Below, one piece after another: positions 16,942 to 25,734 of a DNA stretch of 64,000 bases. The notes below the pieces were generated by a model, which saw only the letters and a list, made by a program, of their open reading frames with translations, had not been told where the DNA came from and made no database searches. The DNA is from Lentzea kentuckyensis (GTDB lineage: Bacteria; Actinomycetota; Actinomycetes; Mycobacteriales; Pseudonocardiaceae): positions 1-64,000 of the forward strand of contig NZ_MUYM01000070.1 in assembly GCF_002150765.1 (NCBI RefSeq), read 5' to 3'. Positions within the stretch are counted from its first letter, which is position 1, and the number at the start of each line of letters is the position of its first letter. A program made the position numbers and the translations under genes.

Positions 16942-17429
16942 CCACCGCACTCGAGATCGCGTCGGCCGTGCGGGACCCGGAACTGCCGGTCCTCACGCTG
17001 GCGGACCTCGGCGTGCTCCGTGACGTCTCCGTCGAGGACGGTCGCGTGGTCGTCACCATCACCCCGACCTACTCGGGTTGTCCCGCGATCGACGAGATGG
17101 GCGCCGACCTGCGCCGTTCGTTGATCTCCGCGGGCTTCGAGGAGGTCGAGGTGCGCCTGTCGCTCTCGCCGGCCTGGACGACGGACTGGATCAGCGCCGA
17201 GGGCCGCTCGAAGCTGGCCGCCGCGGGCATCGCGCCGCCGTCCCGCGTGGGTCCTGCTGCCGTGGGACCCGTTCCGCTGAACCTGGTGCCGCCGTCCCGT
17301 CAGGTCGCCTGCCCGCAGTGCGGCTCGCTGAACACCTCGGAGATTTCCCGGTTCGGCTCGACCGCGTGCAAGGCCCTGCGCCGCTGCAACGCCTGCTCCG
17401 AGCCCTTCGAGCACGTCAAGGAGATCTAG
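16938..17429 (+). CDS. paaD: Phenylacetyl-CoA epoxidase maturation protein D
   Basis: 163 residues from GTG 16938 (GTGA overlap with paaC); a longer frame upstream is a shadow of paaC. The MIP18/SufT-like N-terminal domain (DPELPVLTLADLGVLRDV, TPTYSGCPAID with conserved Cys) is followed by a C-terminal zinc-finger: CPQCGSLNTSEISRFGSTAC, CNACSEPFEHVK. PaaD is thought to help assemble the iron or Fe-S centres of the epoxidase. Confidence 0.94.
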   Translation: MTTALEIASAVRDPELPVLTLADLGVLRDVSVEDGRVVVTITPTYSGCPAIDEMGADLRRSLISAGFEEVEVRLSLSPAWTTDWISAEGRSKLAAAGIAPPSRVGPAAVGPVPLNLVPPSRQVACPQCGSLNTSEISRFGSTACKALRRCNACSEPFEHVKEI

Positions 17430-18485
17430 TTGTCGCCCAAAATCGGGAAACGGGGGGCTGCCTTCCACAAGCTGACGGTCGCCCGCGTCGACCGCCTCTG
17501 CGACGATGCCGTGGCCGTCACCTTCGACGTGCCGGAGGACGTCTCCGAGGAGTTCGACTTCGCCGCGGGCCAGTACCTGACCCTGCGCCAGGGCGACGAG
17601 CGCCGCTCGTACTCGATCTGCGCCCCGGCGGGCTCCGCGCCACGAATCGGCGTGCGCCGAGTCGACGGCGGCCAGTTCTCGACGTGGCTGGTGGACCGGC
17701 TCGTCGCGGGTGACGTCGTCGAGGTCCTGCCGCCGCTGGGCAAGTTCACCCCCACCGGCACAGGCACCCATCACGGCCTGGTGGTCGCCGGCTCCGGCAT
17801 CACCCCGGCCCTGTCGATCGCCGCGACCGTGCTCGCCACCGGTGCCCGCGTGTCCCTGCTGTACGGCAACCGCAGCACCAACACGGTGATGTTCGCCGAC
17901 GAACTGGCCGACCTGAAGGACCGCTACCCGGCGACCTTCCAGCTCGTCCACGTGCTGTCCCGCGAACCGCGCGACGTGGAACTGTTCACCGGCCGTCTGA
18001 ACGCCGAGAAGCTGACCGCGCTGTTCGGCAGCATCGTGCCGTTCGACGCCATCGACGAGTGGTGGCTGTGCGGCCCCTACGAGATGGTCCAGGACGCCAC
18101 GGCCGTGCTGCGTGATCGCGGCGTGCCGACCGAACGCGTCCATCACGAACTCTTCTACGTCGACGAACCACCGCCCCCTCCGCGTCGAGCCGAGGCCGTG
18201 GTGGACGCCGCCGCGTCCGTGACCGTGGTGCTGGACGGCAAGTCGACGACCCTGCCGCTGCCCGCCGACGAGCCGATCCTGGACGCCGCCCAGCGCGTCC
18301 GCGCGGATCTGCCGTTCGCCTGCAAGGGCGGGGTGTGCGGCACGTGCCGGGCGCTGGTGACCGAGGGTTCCGTCGAGATGCGCCGCAACTACGCGCTCGA
18401 CGAGTCCGAGGTGGCGGCGGGTTTCGTGCTGACCTGCCAGGCGCTGCCGACCAGCGAATGTGTGACGGTCGACTTCGACGCCTGA
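17430..18485 (+). CDS. paaE: Phenylacetyl-CoA epoxidase reductase subunit E
   Basis: 351 residues, TTG start directly after the paaD stop. Moves electrons from NADPH to the PaaA diiron centre. FAD-binding domain with RRSYSICAP (~residue 55), NAD(P) domain with VVAGSGITPALSIAATVL (~115) and C-terminal plant-type 2Fe-2S domain with CKGGVCGTCRALV (~300) and a distal Cys in LTCQALP. Closes the paa operon; later ring-opening genes (paaZ/paaG) and paaK are not in the window. Confidence 0.95.
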   Translation: MSPKIGKRGAAFHKLTVARVDRLCDDAVAVTFDVPEDVSEEFDFAAGQYLTLRQGDERRSYSICAPAGSAPRIGVRRVDGGQFSTWLVDRLVAGDVVEVLPPLGKFTPTGTGTHHGLVVAGSGITPALSIAATVLATGARVSLLYGNRSTNTVMFADELADLKDRYPATFQLVHVLSREPRDVELFTGRLNAEKLTALFGSIVPFDAIDEWWLCGPYEMVQDATAVLRDRGVPTERVHHELFYVDEPPPPPRRAEAVVDAAASVTVVLDGKSTTLPLPADEPILDAAQRVRADLPFACKGGVCGTCRALVTEGSVEMRRNYALDESEVAAGFVLTCQALPTSECVTVDFDA

Positions 18486-18504
18486 CTTTCCCGACGAACG
18501 CGCG

Positions 18505-19149
18505 GTGAACGTGGCACGATCAACGGCCATGGGGGTTGTCGTCCGTTCAGCGCTCTGGGGTGCCGCAGTCGGCACCCTGCTCATGGGCGTCCTCACGACG
18601 ATCATCGACCAGGCCGTCCCGAGCGACGGGCCGCCGTCCTCGGTCTTCGTGACGATCATCGCGATCGGCGCCATCTCCGTGGCCTTCGGTGGCGTGCCGG
18701 GAGCAGTGGTCGGCACCGGCGTCGGGTTCATCCGCCGCTCGATCCAGCGCCCCGCCCAGCCCCGGCCCGCGTACCTGCCGATGCCGCAGCAGCCCTACGA
18801 CATGTGGTCCGAGCTGGTCGAACGTTGCGCGGAGTCCACCAGACGCGTCGCGGCCGCGGTGCAGACCGTGCCGAAATCAGCGGCGAAGGACTGGCTGCAG
18901 CGGATCGGCGAGCAGCTGACCAAGGAGCTCGACGACGTGCGCGGCATCGCGCAGCTGGGCAGGGCGCTCGGCGCGGTCGACCGGCAGCACCCGGTGTACC
19001 AGCGGTTGCTCAAGGCGGCGCACGACTTCCAGCAGTTCGAGAACGAGGTCGGCCGGGTCGCGTTGCAGATGTTCGACCACCCGGAACTGGACGAGGCGCG
19101 CGTCCATCTCGAGGTGCTGGAGAAGCAGCTTCCTCAGCTGTCGACCTGA
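18505..19149 (+). CDS. Hypothetical membrane-anchored protein
   Basis: 214 residues from GTG 18505; ATG 18529 is an alternative and no clear ribosome-binding site decides. Two N-terminal hydrophobic segments (ALWGAAVGTLLMGVLTTII and FVTIIAIGAISVAFGGVPGA) form an integral anchor; after a Pro-rich linker the last ~120 residues are amphipathic helices, predicted to be cytoplasmic. I recognise no family. Its 3' end overlaps the inositol monophosphatase-family gene tail-to-tail by 16 bases. Confidence 0.55.
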   Translation: MNVARSTAMGVVVRSALWGAAVGTLLMGVLTTIIDQAVPSDGPPSSVFVTIIAIGAISVAFGGVPGAVVGTGVGFIRRSIQRPAQPRPAYLPMPQQPYDMWSELVERCAESTRRVAAAVQTVPKSAAKDWLQRIGEQLTKELDDVRGIAQLGRALGAVDRQHPVYQRLLKAAHDFQQFENEVGRVALQMFDHPELDEARVHLEVLEKQLPQLST

Positions 19150-19967
19150 AGCGCGGACTGCCACCAGCCCAGCACCTCGTCGGCCGCGTCGGGTGCGGCC
19201 ACCAGCAGGCCGTCCACGGGCAGTTGGGCGCCCTCGCCGCGTCGGTCCAGCACGACCGCACCGGACTCCACGGCCAGTGACACCGCGCCAGCGACGTCCC
19301 ACTCGTGATAGCCGTGCAGCACCGCGGCGGCGACGTGACCCAACGCCACTTGTGCCACGGCAAGGCATTTCGAGCCCAGCACGCGCACGCCCGTGCCTGC
19401 GATCGCGGCCGTGGAGATGAATTCACCCATTCCGGGCCACGGCCCCGTTCGGGTCATCTCCGTGCACACCACCAGGGAATCGCCCTGCCGCTCGGTCAGG
19501 CGCACGGGCGTGCCGTTCGCACGCATGCCGCGGCCACGTGCGGCGGCGTAGATCTGTGAGCGGTACGGGTCTGCGACGACACCCACGACGGGGCCCCAGC
19601 GGTCCACCAGGGCGAGGCTGTAGGCGCACCACGGCATGCCCGCGGTGTAGTTCGCGGTCCCGTCGACCGGGTCCACCACCCAGCGGAACTCGGAGTCGCC
19701 GGGAACGTCCACATCGGAGTTTTCACAGAACACCGGAATCGCCGGGAACTCGGCGGTGAGCACGCGGCGCGTGTGCCGTTCCAGGGTGCGGTCGGTGTCG
19801 GTGACCCAGTCGAACGGCGACTCGTCCGAGTCCGGACGGACGCCGCGGCCGGCGGTGGCCATGATGACGTCGGAGGCGTCGTTCGCCAGGCGACCAGCCA
19901 CTTCCAGCGCGATGGACACCAGGCCGGGGTCGACTGGGTGCGCGGGGCGGGACGACAAGACGGTCAT
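19134..19967 (-). CDS. Inositol monophosphatase-family phosphatase
   Basis: 277 residues. Mg-dependent phosphatase fold: metal/catalytic motif RWVVDPVDGTANYTAGMP (~residue 95) and the second motif WDVAGAVSLAVESGAVVLDRRG near the C-terminus. N-terminal metal Glu is replaced by a SENxD-like segment (FCENSDVDV). Substrates in the family include myo-inositol-1-phosphate, histidinol-phosphate and 3'-phosphoadenosine-5'-phosphate; sequence alone does not decide. An inositol role would fit the mannosyltransferases just downstream, transcribed divergently. Confidence 0.85.
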   Translation of the reverse strand: MTVLSSRPAHPVDPGLVSIALEVAGRLANDASDVIMATAGRGVRPDSDESPFDWVTDTDRTLERHTRRVLTAEFPAIPVFCENSDVDVPGDSEFRWVVDPVDGTANYTAGMPWCAYSLALVDRWGPVVGVVADPYRSQIYAAARGRGMRANGTPVRLTERQGDSLVVCTEMTRTGPWPGMGEFISTAAIAGTGVRVLGSKCLAVAQVALGHVAAAVLHGYHEWDVAGAVSLAVESGAVVLDRRGEGAQLPVDGLLVAAPDAADEVLGWWQSALQVDS

Positions 19968-20105
19968 GCTGGCCTAGTTTCACCGCGTCGTGTGACCGGC
20001 AACCCAATCGAAGATGACGAATTGACGATCACCTGGCCACGACGTGAGGTGTTCTGACCGCGTCAAATTTCGCGTCACGCGGACTTCACACCAGCCCTAC
20101 AAGGT

Positions 20106-21185
20106 GTGTCTGTGCGCGTAGCGATCGTGACCGAGAGCTTCCTGCCCCAGGTGAACGGGGTCTCCAACTCCGTGCTCCGTGTCCTGGAGCACCTGCGCCG
20201 CAACGGCCACCAGGCGATGGTCGTCGCGCCAGGTGCCGGAGCGGACTCCCACCACGGCACGCCCGTCGTCAGAGTTTCCGCGGTCGACGTGCCCATGGTG
20301 ACGAGCCTGCCCATCGGGGTGCCGAGCCCGAGAGTGCTGCACGCGCTGGCTGACTTCCAGCCGGACGTCGTGCACCTCGCCTCGCCGTTCGTGCTGGGTG
20401 CGTACGGCCTCAGGGCCGCGCGCAAGATCGACGTGCCGACCGTCGCCGTCTACCAGACCGACGTCGCCGGGTTCGCCGGCAGCTACGGCCTCGGGCTCAC
20501 CAAGCGCGCCGCGTGGCGGTGGACCAAACGCCTGCACACGCTGTCCGACCGCACGCTGGCACCGTCCAGTTCGGCCGTCGAGGCGTTGGAGTTGCACGGT
20601 GTGCCGCGCGTGCACCGGTGGGGCCGCGGCGTCGACATCGACCTCTTCCACCCGCGTCCCAAGCACAACGACGAGCTCACCGTGGGCTACGTCGGACGCC
20701 TCGCGCCGGAGAAGCAGGTGCACCGGCTCAAAGAGCTGCACGACCTGCCCGGCGTGAAGCTGAGGATCGTCGGCGACGGTCCCGACCGCGAACAGCTCGA
20801 AAAGGACCTGCCCAACGCCGAGTTCCTCGGCTTCCGCACCGGTCGCGAGCTCGCCGAGGCCTACGCCTCGCTCGACGTGTTCATCCACACCGGACCGCAC
20901 GAGACGTTCTGCCAGGCCGTCCAGGAGGCACTCGCGTCCGGCCTGCCCGTGCTCGCGCCGAACGCCGGCGGCCCGCGCGACCTCGTCCACCACGGCCGGA
21001 CCGGGTACCTCTTCCAGGACGACATCGCGCAGTACGTCGAACTCCTGCGCGACCCGCTGCGGCGCAGGCGGTTCGGTCTCGCCGCCCGCAAGTCGGTGCT
21101 CTCCCGCACCTGGCCTGCGATCTGCGACGAGCTGATGGGCCACTACGCTGCGGTGATCGGACTAACTCACCAGGCGGCCGCTTGA
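20106..21185 (+). CDS. GT4 mannosyltransferase, MgtA-like
   Basis: 359-residue GT-B glycosyltransferase. N-terminal acceptor domain starts VAIVTESFLPQVNGVSNSVL, typical of GDP-mannose-dependent alpha-mannosyltransferases; the C-terminal donor domain has VGYVGRLAPEKQVHRL, IVGDGPDREQLE, and the ExFCQ-x-VQEALASG nucleotide-sugar motif. In M. tuberculosis the corresponding gene before menG is mgtA (Rv0557), which mannosylates glycolipid acceptors in lipomannan synthesis. GTG start at 20106; overlaps the next gene by TTGA. Confidence 0.85.
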   Translation: MSVRVAIVTESFLPQVNGVSNSVLRVLEHLRRNGHQAMVVAPGAGADSHHGTPVVRVSAVDVPMVTSLPIGVPSPRVLHALADFQPDVVHLASPFVLGAYGLRAARKIDVPTVAVYQTDVAGFAGSYGLGLTKRAAWRWTKRLHTLSDRTLAPSSSAVEALELHGVPRVHRWGRGVDIDLFHPRPKHNDELTVGYVGRLAPEKQVHRLKELHDLPGVKLRIVGDGPDREQLEKDLPNAEFLGFRTGRELAEAYASLDVFIHTGPHETFCQAVQEALASGLPVLAPNAGGPRDLVHHGRTGYLFQDDIAQYVELLRDPLRRRRFGLAARKSVLSRTWPAICDELMGHYAAVIGLTHQAAA

Positions 21186-22279
21186 GGATCGTTCAGCTAG
21201 CCAACTTCTACGGGCCCAAGTCGGGCGGACTCCGCACGGCACTGCACCACCTGGGCACCGGCTACGTGCAGGCGGGCCACGAGGTCGTGCTGGTCGTGCC
21301 GGGCGACCGTCGGGCGGACGAGGTGCTGCCCGGCGGCGTCCGGCGCATCACGTTGACCGCGGTGAAGATCCCGTACACCGGCGGCTACCGCGTGGTGGAC
21401 CCGTGGCGGGTGAAGTCCTTGATGGAGCACCTGAAGCCCGACCGGCTCGAAGTCTCCGACCGGCTCACGTTGCGCGGCATGGGCGCGTGGGCGACCGAGC
21501 GCGGCATCCCGAACGTCGTGATCTCGCACGAACGCCTCGACCGCCTGCTGCAGTTCGTGCTGCCCGAACGTCCGGCCGTGCGCGGTGCCGATTGGGCCAA
21601 CGGCCGCATGGCCGCCTCCTACGACACCGTGGTGTGCACGACGGCGTTCGCGCGCGAGGAGTTCGACCGCATCGGCGCCCGCAACGTCACCCAGGTGCCG
21701 CTGGGCGTCGACCTGGCGACGTTCACCCCACACCGCCACTCCGCCGACCTGAGGCGAGAGCTGTTGCAGGGCAAGGAGAGCTTGCTCATCCACTGTGGAC
21801 GCCTGTCGCCGGAGAAGCACGTCGAACGCTCGGTCGACACGCTGGCCGAACTGCACGAGCAGGGCCACGCGGCACGTCTGGTGATCGCCGGTGACGGCCC
21901 GCGCCGCTCGGCCCTGGAGAAGCGCGCGGCAGGCCTGCCGGTGACGTTCCTCGGCTTCGTGAAGTCGCGTTTGGACGTCGCCGCGCTCTTGGCCTCCGCC
22001 GACCTCTCGCTGGCGCCCGGCCCGCACGAGACGTTCGGTCTGGCGGCGTTGGAGGCCCTGGCGAGCGGCACCCCGGTCGTCGTCAGCCAGAGCAGCGCCC
22101 TGAAGGAGATCGTCCAACCCTCGTGCGGCGCGGCCGTCGACGACCACGCGGCCGCCTTCGCCTCAGCCGCGGAACGGCTCCTGGTCTCCGGCTCGCGGGA
22201 GGCCGCCAGGGCCCGCGCCGAGGAGTACCCGTGGGACGCGGCGGTGGGCGGCATGCTGACGGCTCTGAAGGTGCCCTGA
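21182..22279 (+). CDS. GT4 glycosyltransferase, second gene of the pair
   Basis: 365 residues from TTG 21182, coupled to the previous stop; the reading frame continues upstream only as a shadow. Starts RIVQLANFYGPKSGGLRTAL (glycine-rich loop) and has LIHCGRLSPEKHVERSVDTL, VIAGDGPRRSALE, and GPHETFGLAALEALASGTPVVVS. Related to but distinct from the upstream protein, so probably a second alpha-sugar transfer in glycolipid or lipoglycan assembly. Acceptor not deducible. Confidence 0.82.
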   Translation: MRIVQLANFYGPKSGGLRTALHHLGTGYVQAGHEVVLVVPGDRRADEVLPGGVRRITLTAVKIPYTGGYRVVDPWRVKSLMEHLKPDRLEVSDRLTLRGMGAWATERGIPNVVISHERLDRLLQFVLPERPAVRGADWANGRMAASYDTVVCTTAFAREEFDRIGARNVTQVPLGVDLATFTPHRHSADLRRELLQGKESLLIHCGRLSPEKHVERSVDTLAELHEQGHAARLVIAGDGPRRSALEKRAAGLPVTFLGFVKSRLDVAALLASADLSLAPGPHETFGLAALEALASGTPVVVSQSSALKEIVQPSCGAAVDDHAAAFASAAERLLVSGSREAARARAEEYPWDAAVGGMLTALKVP

Positions 22280-22314
22280 AGATGATCTCAGCAGCCCTGA
22301 CTTAGTCTCTTGGC

Positions 22315-23028
22315 ATGTCGCGAGCCGGCTTGGACAAGAACCCGCGTGAGGTCGCCGAGATGTTCGACGGCGTGGCCAAGGGCTACGACCGCACGAACTC
22401 GGTCATGACGCTGGGCTTCGACCGCCGCTGGCGGGACTGGAGCCGCCGCGTGCTCGACGCCCGCCCCGGCGAGAAGGTCCTCGACCTCGCCGCGGGTACC
22501 GCGGTGTCCACCGTCGAGTACGCCGCGTCCGGCGCCTGGTGCGTGGCCGCGGACTTCTCCGTGGGCATGCTCGCCTCTGGCGCCCACCGCCGCGTCCCGA
22601 AGGTCGCCGCCGACGCCCTGCGCCTGCCGTTCAGGGACAACTCCTTCGACGCCGTCACGGTGTCCTTCGGCATCCGCAACTTCAACGACACCGTCGTCGC
22701 CCTGCGGGAAATGGCCCGCGTCACGAAGCCGGGCGGCCGCATGGTGATCTGCGAGGTCTCCACCCCGGTGTGGAAGCCGTTCCGCTTCGTCTACATGCGC
22801 TACCTGCTCAAACTGCTGCCGCTCATCGCGAAGTTCGTGTCCTCGAACCCGGTCGCGTACTCCTACCTCGCCGAGTCCATGGCGACCTGGCCGGACCAGC
22901 GGTCGCTGGGCGAGTTGATCTCGCAGGCGGGCTGGGAGGACGTGGCGTGGTTCAACCTGACCGGCGGCATGGTGGCCCTGCACCGCGCAACCAAGCCAAA
23001 GCCGGCCTCCGACGTCTCAACCTCCTAA
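22315..23028 (+). CDS. menG: Demethylmenaquinone methyltransferase
   Basis: 237-residue SAM-dependent UbiE/MenG methyltransferase, the ring-methylation step of menaquinone. UbiE signatures: VAKGYDRTNSVMTLGFDRRWR (Y-D-x3-N), SAM motif VLDLAAGTAVSTVEYA, and VSFGIRNFNDTVVALREMARV with PGGRMVICE. Normal length. ATG 22315, 35 bases after the glycosyltransferase; likely same transcript. Mycobacterial genomes have the same neighbour order. Confidence 0.95.
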   Translation: MSRAGLDKNPREVAEMFDGVAKGYDRTNSVMTLGFDRRWRDWSRRVLDARPGEKVLDLAAGTAVSTVEYAASGAWCVAADFSVGMLASGAHRRVPKVAADALRLPFRDNSFDAVTVSFGIRNFNDTVVALREMARVTKPGGRMVICEVSTPVWKPFRFVYMRYLLKLLPLIAKFVSSNPVAYSYLAESMATWPDQRSLGELISQAGWEDVAWFNLTGGMVALHRATKPKPASDVSTS

Positions 23029-23083
23029 CACCCGCCCACCCCACTCGCTTTGCCGCACGCGGGGCCTCGCTGTGCGCTCCTGC

Positions 23084-23102
23084 CGTACGAAAGCTCCCCG
23101 CG
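23084..23102 (+). repeat. Left arm of inverted repeat flanking the AbiEi-like gene
   Basis: CGTACGAAAGCTCCCCGCG at 23084-23102 is the exact reverse complement of 24152-24170. Similarity continues imperfectly for several bases outward. It begins just 6 bases past the stop of the enclosed gene. Confidence 0.8.
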
Positions 23103-23108
23103 TGGCGC

Positions 23109-24089
23109 TCAGATCGGACGCCACAGCGTCGCTGAGACGCGTGGCTGTGGCCGCTGTGTCGCTGACCGGTAAGCGCCACGCAACTCAGCGATGACGCCAG
23201 CCGGATCGTTCTTGAGCCGTGAAGGAAGGGTGTGCACGGTCATAACGCCATTGGCCAGCAAGGCGGAGTGTTGCGCCATCGTCCGTGCGTACGCATCGGG
23301 CGCAAGGTGAAACTCCACTGAGTCGATCTGCCAAGCGAGGCCGACGTCGCCCCACCAACCGTCCACGACTGCGAGCTGCTTGCCGGCCGTCGACCTGATC
23401 AGCACGTTCCACTGTGGTGCAGGCAGCGAAGAACGGTGGATCAGCGAGCGTGACCACGCCTCAGCAGCGGAGCGAACGCCGTCGTTGACCTCATCCATGA
23501 CTCGTCGCGGCAGGTGAGTTCCGCCCAGGCGGAGGCATTTCAGCTCCTCCGCGAGTGCTTTGGGCGAACAAAGCTGCTGCTGGACGGCGTCAGCGATGAA
23601 TGCCCGCACAACGTCGATGCGGCCTTCTTTGCGCGCAGCGTCGATGAGCGCACGGGCGAGCGTCACAACGGGGAAGCCGTCGATCAGCGTTCCGTCCCAT
23701 GACCGGTTGGTTCGCTCGACGAGCATGGAGCCCTGGCTGGTGATGCGGCGGCCGTGTGGGACGAGAACATGGACGCGTTGGTCAGCGGGCAGTCGACGTA
23801 CTCCATACCTGCGTGCTGCCTCGAGGCCGGTCAGAAAGGTCAGCGGGCCGGCTCGGAGCAGTGCACCGCGAACCAGCTGTCTCCGGTTGGGCGTGCCTCC
23901 AGTCAACAGGTAGACACCCAGGAACAACCGGGTCCAACCACCTCCAGGCCGGCACTTCCTGGCCAGCGTGTCACTGCTGAACCCGAGTTCGAGCAGGTGG
24001 CGGCGAGCAGCTACCCCGTCCTCGAAGACATCGGCGAGCAGCCCGTAGTCGATCGATCGTTGGTTGAGCACTCGATCAATCATCGGCAT
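23109..24089 (-). CDS. AbiEi-like (type IV antitoxin-type) winged-helix/nuclease-fold protein
   Basis: 326 residues from ATG 24089; ATG 24083 is equally possible and neither has a good ribosome-binding site. The N-terminal ~65 residues look like the AbiEi-type HTH (LARKCRPGGGWTRLFLGVYLLTGG). The C-terminal region has the DUF559/Vsr-like pattern of actinobacterial relatives: VVDGWWGDVGLAWQIDSVEFH followed by a Thr/Arg-rich helix and VMTVHTLPSRL. Many actinomycetes carry dozens of such stand-alone genes; their function is unknown and no AbiEii-type nucleotidyltransferase toxin adjoins it. It interrupts the menG-menJ neighbourhood and is flanked by inverted repeats. Confidence 0.7.
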   Translation of the reverse strand: MPMIDRVLNQRSIDYGLLADVFEDGVAARRHLLELGFSSDTLARKCRPGGGWTRLFLGVYLLTGGTPNRRQLVRGALLRAGPLTFLTGLEAARRYGVRRLPADQRVHVLVPHGRRITSQGSMLVERTNRSWDGTLIDGFPVVTLARALIDAARKEGRIDVVRAFIADAVQQQLCSPKALAEELKCLRLGGTHLPRRVMDEVNDGVRSAAEAWSRSLIHRSSLPAPQWNVLIRSTAGKQLAVVDGWWGDVGLAWQIDSVEFHLAPDAYARTMAQHSALLANGVMTVHTLPSRLKNDPAGVIAELRGAYRSATQRPQPRVSATLWRPI

Positions 24090-24151
24090 AACGGGCCCGC
24101 GCACAACCAGCCCTTGATCGACATGTGGACAACTCGCGATCTTCGAGCGCA

Positions 24152-24170
24152 CGCGGGGAGCTTTCGTACG
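24152..24170 (+). repeat. Right arm of inverted repeat flanking the AbiEi-like gene
   Basis: CGCGGGGAGCTTTCGTACG, exact reverse complement of 23084-23102, 62 bases upstream of the chosen start. A second, scrambled copy of related bases (GGCCCCGCGTG, GCGCACAGC) lies beside both arms. Confidence 0.8.
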
Positions 24171-24285
24171 CTCATGGCGTACGCGGGGGCCCCGCGTGGC
24201 GCACAGCAGGAGGGCTTGGGCGGTGGGGTCTCAGTTCGTGCCGGTTAGAGTCGCGGAGGAGTCACGGCACACGTAGGGAGTCTGG

Positions 24286-25551
24286 ATGAGCAGGCGCGGG
24301 ATCAACGAGGACGCCGACGTCATCGTGGTGGGGGCGGGACCGGCGGGCTCGACCGCGGCGACCTACCTGGCCAGGGCAGGTCTCGACGTGCTCCTGCTGG
24401 AGAAGAGCTCCTTCCCCCGGGAGAAGGTCTGCGGCGACGGCCTCACGCCCCGCGGCGTGAAGCAACTGATCGACCTGGGCATCGACACCCGCGAGGACAA
24501 CGGCTGGCTGCACAACAAGGGGCTGCGGGTCGTCGGCGGCGGCGTCACGATGGAGCTGGACTGGCCGGACCTGGCCACGTTCCCCAACTACGGCGTCGTG
24601 CGGCCGCGCATGGACTTCGACGAGATGCTCGCGAACACCGCGAAACAAGCCGGTGCGCGCATGCACGAGAACACCACGGTCACCAAGGCCATCATCGAGA
24701 ACGGCCGGGTCGTCGGCGTCGAGGCCAAGCAGGGACCGGAAAAGAACCCGGTCACGTACCGGGCCCCGATCACGGTCGCGTGCGACGGCGTCTCCGCACG
24801 ACTCGCCCTCAGCGTCGGCCTGCAGAAGGACGACGCGAAGCCCATGGGCGTCGCGGTCCGGCGGTACTACGCGAGCCCGCGCACCAAGGACGACTACCTC
24901 GAGTCGCACCTGGAGCTGTGGGCGCCGGACGGTCAGCTGCTGCCCGGCTACGGCTGGATCTTCGGCATGGGCGACGGCAGCGTGAACGTCGGCCTCGGCA
25001 TCCTCAGCACGTCGAAGGCCTACGGCACCACGGACTACCGCCAGCTCCTGCGCTCCTGGCTGGACGGCACGCCGGAGGAGTGGGGCTTCCGCGAGGAGAA
25101 CGCGACGAGCCGCATCGGCGGCGCCGCGTTGCCGATGGGCCTCAACCGCAAGCCGCACTACCGCGCGGGCCTCGTGCTCGTCGGCGACGCCGGCGGCATG
25201 GTCAACCCGTTCAACGGCGAGGGCATCGGCTACGCCATGGAGTCGGCCAAGATCGCGTCCGAAAGTGTCGTCCAGGCGCTCGCCCGGACCGGCGTCAACC
25301 GTGAACGCGCGCTGCACGGCTACCCGATTCGGATCGAACAGGCGCTCGGCAGTTACTACCGGCTAGGGAACGTCTTCTCGAAGCTCATCGGGAACCCGGC
25401 GGTCATGCGGACCGCAACGAAGTACGGAATGCCGCGAAAGCGCCTGATGAAACTCGTGCTCAAGCTGCTTGCGGGCCTCTACGACCCCAAGGACGGCGAC
25501 GCAATGGACCGTCTGATCGTGGCCGCCACGAAGCTCGCGCCGACGGCATAA
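24286..25551 (+). CDS. menJ: Menaquinone prenyl-tail reductase (geranylgeranyl-reductase family)
   Basis: 421-residue FAD enzyme. N-terminal dinucleotide motif DVIVVGAGPAGSTAATYLAR (~residue 10), then SSFPREKVCGDGLTPRG, typical of geranylgeranyl reductases, and the second FAD motif VLVGDAGGMVNPFNGEGIGYA (~residue 300). In mycobacteria the orthologue between menG and grcC1 (Rv0561c) saturates one isoprene unit of menaquinone-9. The setting here makes that role likely. ATG 24286; followed by a clear terminator. Confidence 0.9.
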   Translation: MSRRGINEDADVIVVGAGPAGSTAATYLARAGLDVLLLEKSSFPREKVCGDGLTPRGVKQLIDLGIDTREDNGWLHNKGLRVVGGGVTMELDWPDLATFPNYGVVRPRMDFDEMLANTAKQAGARMHENTTVTKAIIENGRVVGVEAKQGPEKNPVTYRAPITVACDGVSARLALSVGLQKDDAKPMGVAVRRYYASPRTKDDYLESHLELWAPDGQLLPGYGWIFGMGDGSVNVGLGILSTSKAYGTTDYRQLLRSWLDGTPEEWGFREENATSRIGGAALPMGLNRKPHYRAGLVLVGDAGGMVNPFNGEGIGYAMESAKIASESVVQALARTGVNRERALHGYPIRIEQALGSYYRLGNVFSKLIGNPAVMRTATKYGMPRKRLMKLVLKLLAGLYDPKDGDAMDRLIVAATKLAPTA

Positions 25552-25569
25552 ATTACTCCGAATAGGTGA

Positions 25570-25598
25570 CGGCACCGGCTCAATACGAGCCGGTGCCG
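25570..25598 (+). terminator. Terminator after menJ
   Basis: Perfect 12-bp arms (25570-25581 and 25587-25598) with a 5-nt loop (aatac), followed by TTTCG. It separates menJ from the nuo promoter region. Confidence 0.85.
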
Positions 25599-25683
25599 TT
25601 TCGCATGTTCCAACGAAGTTAAACCCCCAGGTCAGACCCTGTGATCTAGGTCATTTACAGGCGTTCTACACTGGCGGGCGAGC

Positions 25684-25701
25684 TTGTGAATCACTTCACA
25701 A
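25684..25701 (+). promoter_or_regulatory. Rex operator 1 upstream of nuoA
   Basis: TTGTGAATCACTTCACAA: a perfect TTGTGAA-N4-TTCACAA dyad, which is the consensus for Rex, the NADH/NAD+-sensing repressor of respiratory genes. It lies 117 bases before the nuoA start codon. In Streptomyces coelicolor, Rex controls nuo and cyd operons. Confidence 0.8.
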
Positions 25702-25715
25702 CAGTCTGAACAAGC

Positions 25716-25733
25716 TTGTGAACTGTTTCACAA
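25716..25733 (+). promoter_or_regulatory. Rex operator 2 upstream of nuoA
   Basis: TTGTGAACTGTTTCACAA: a second perfect TTGTGAA-N4-TTCACAA dyad, 32 bp from the first (about three helical turns, so dimers would sit on the same face). Two spaced sites suggest cooperative binding. Confidence 0.8.
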
Positions 25734-25734
25734 G

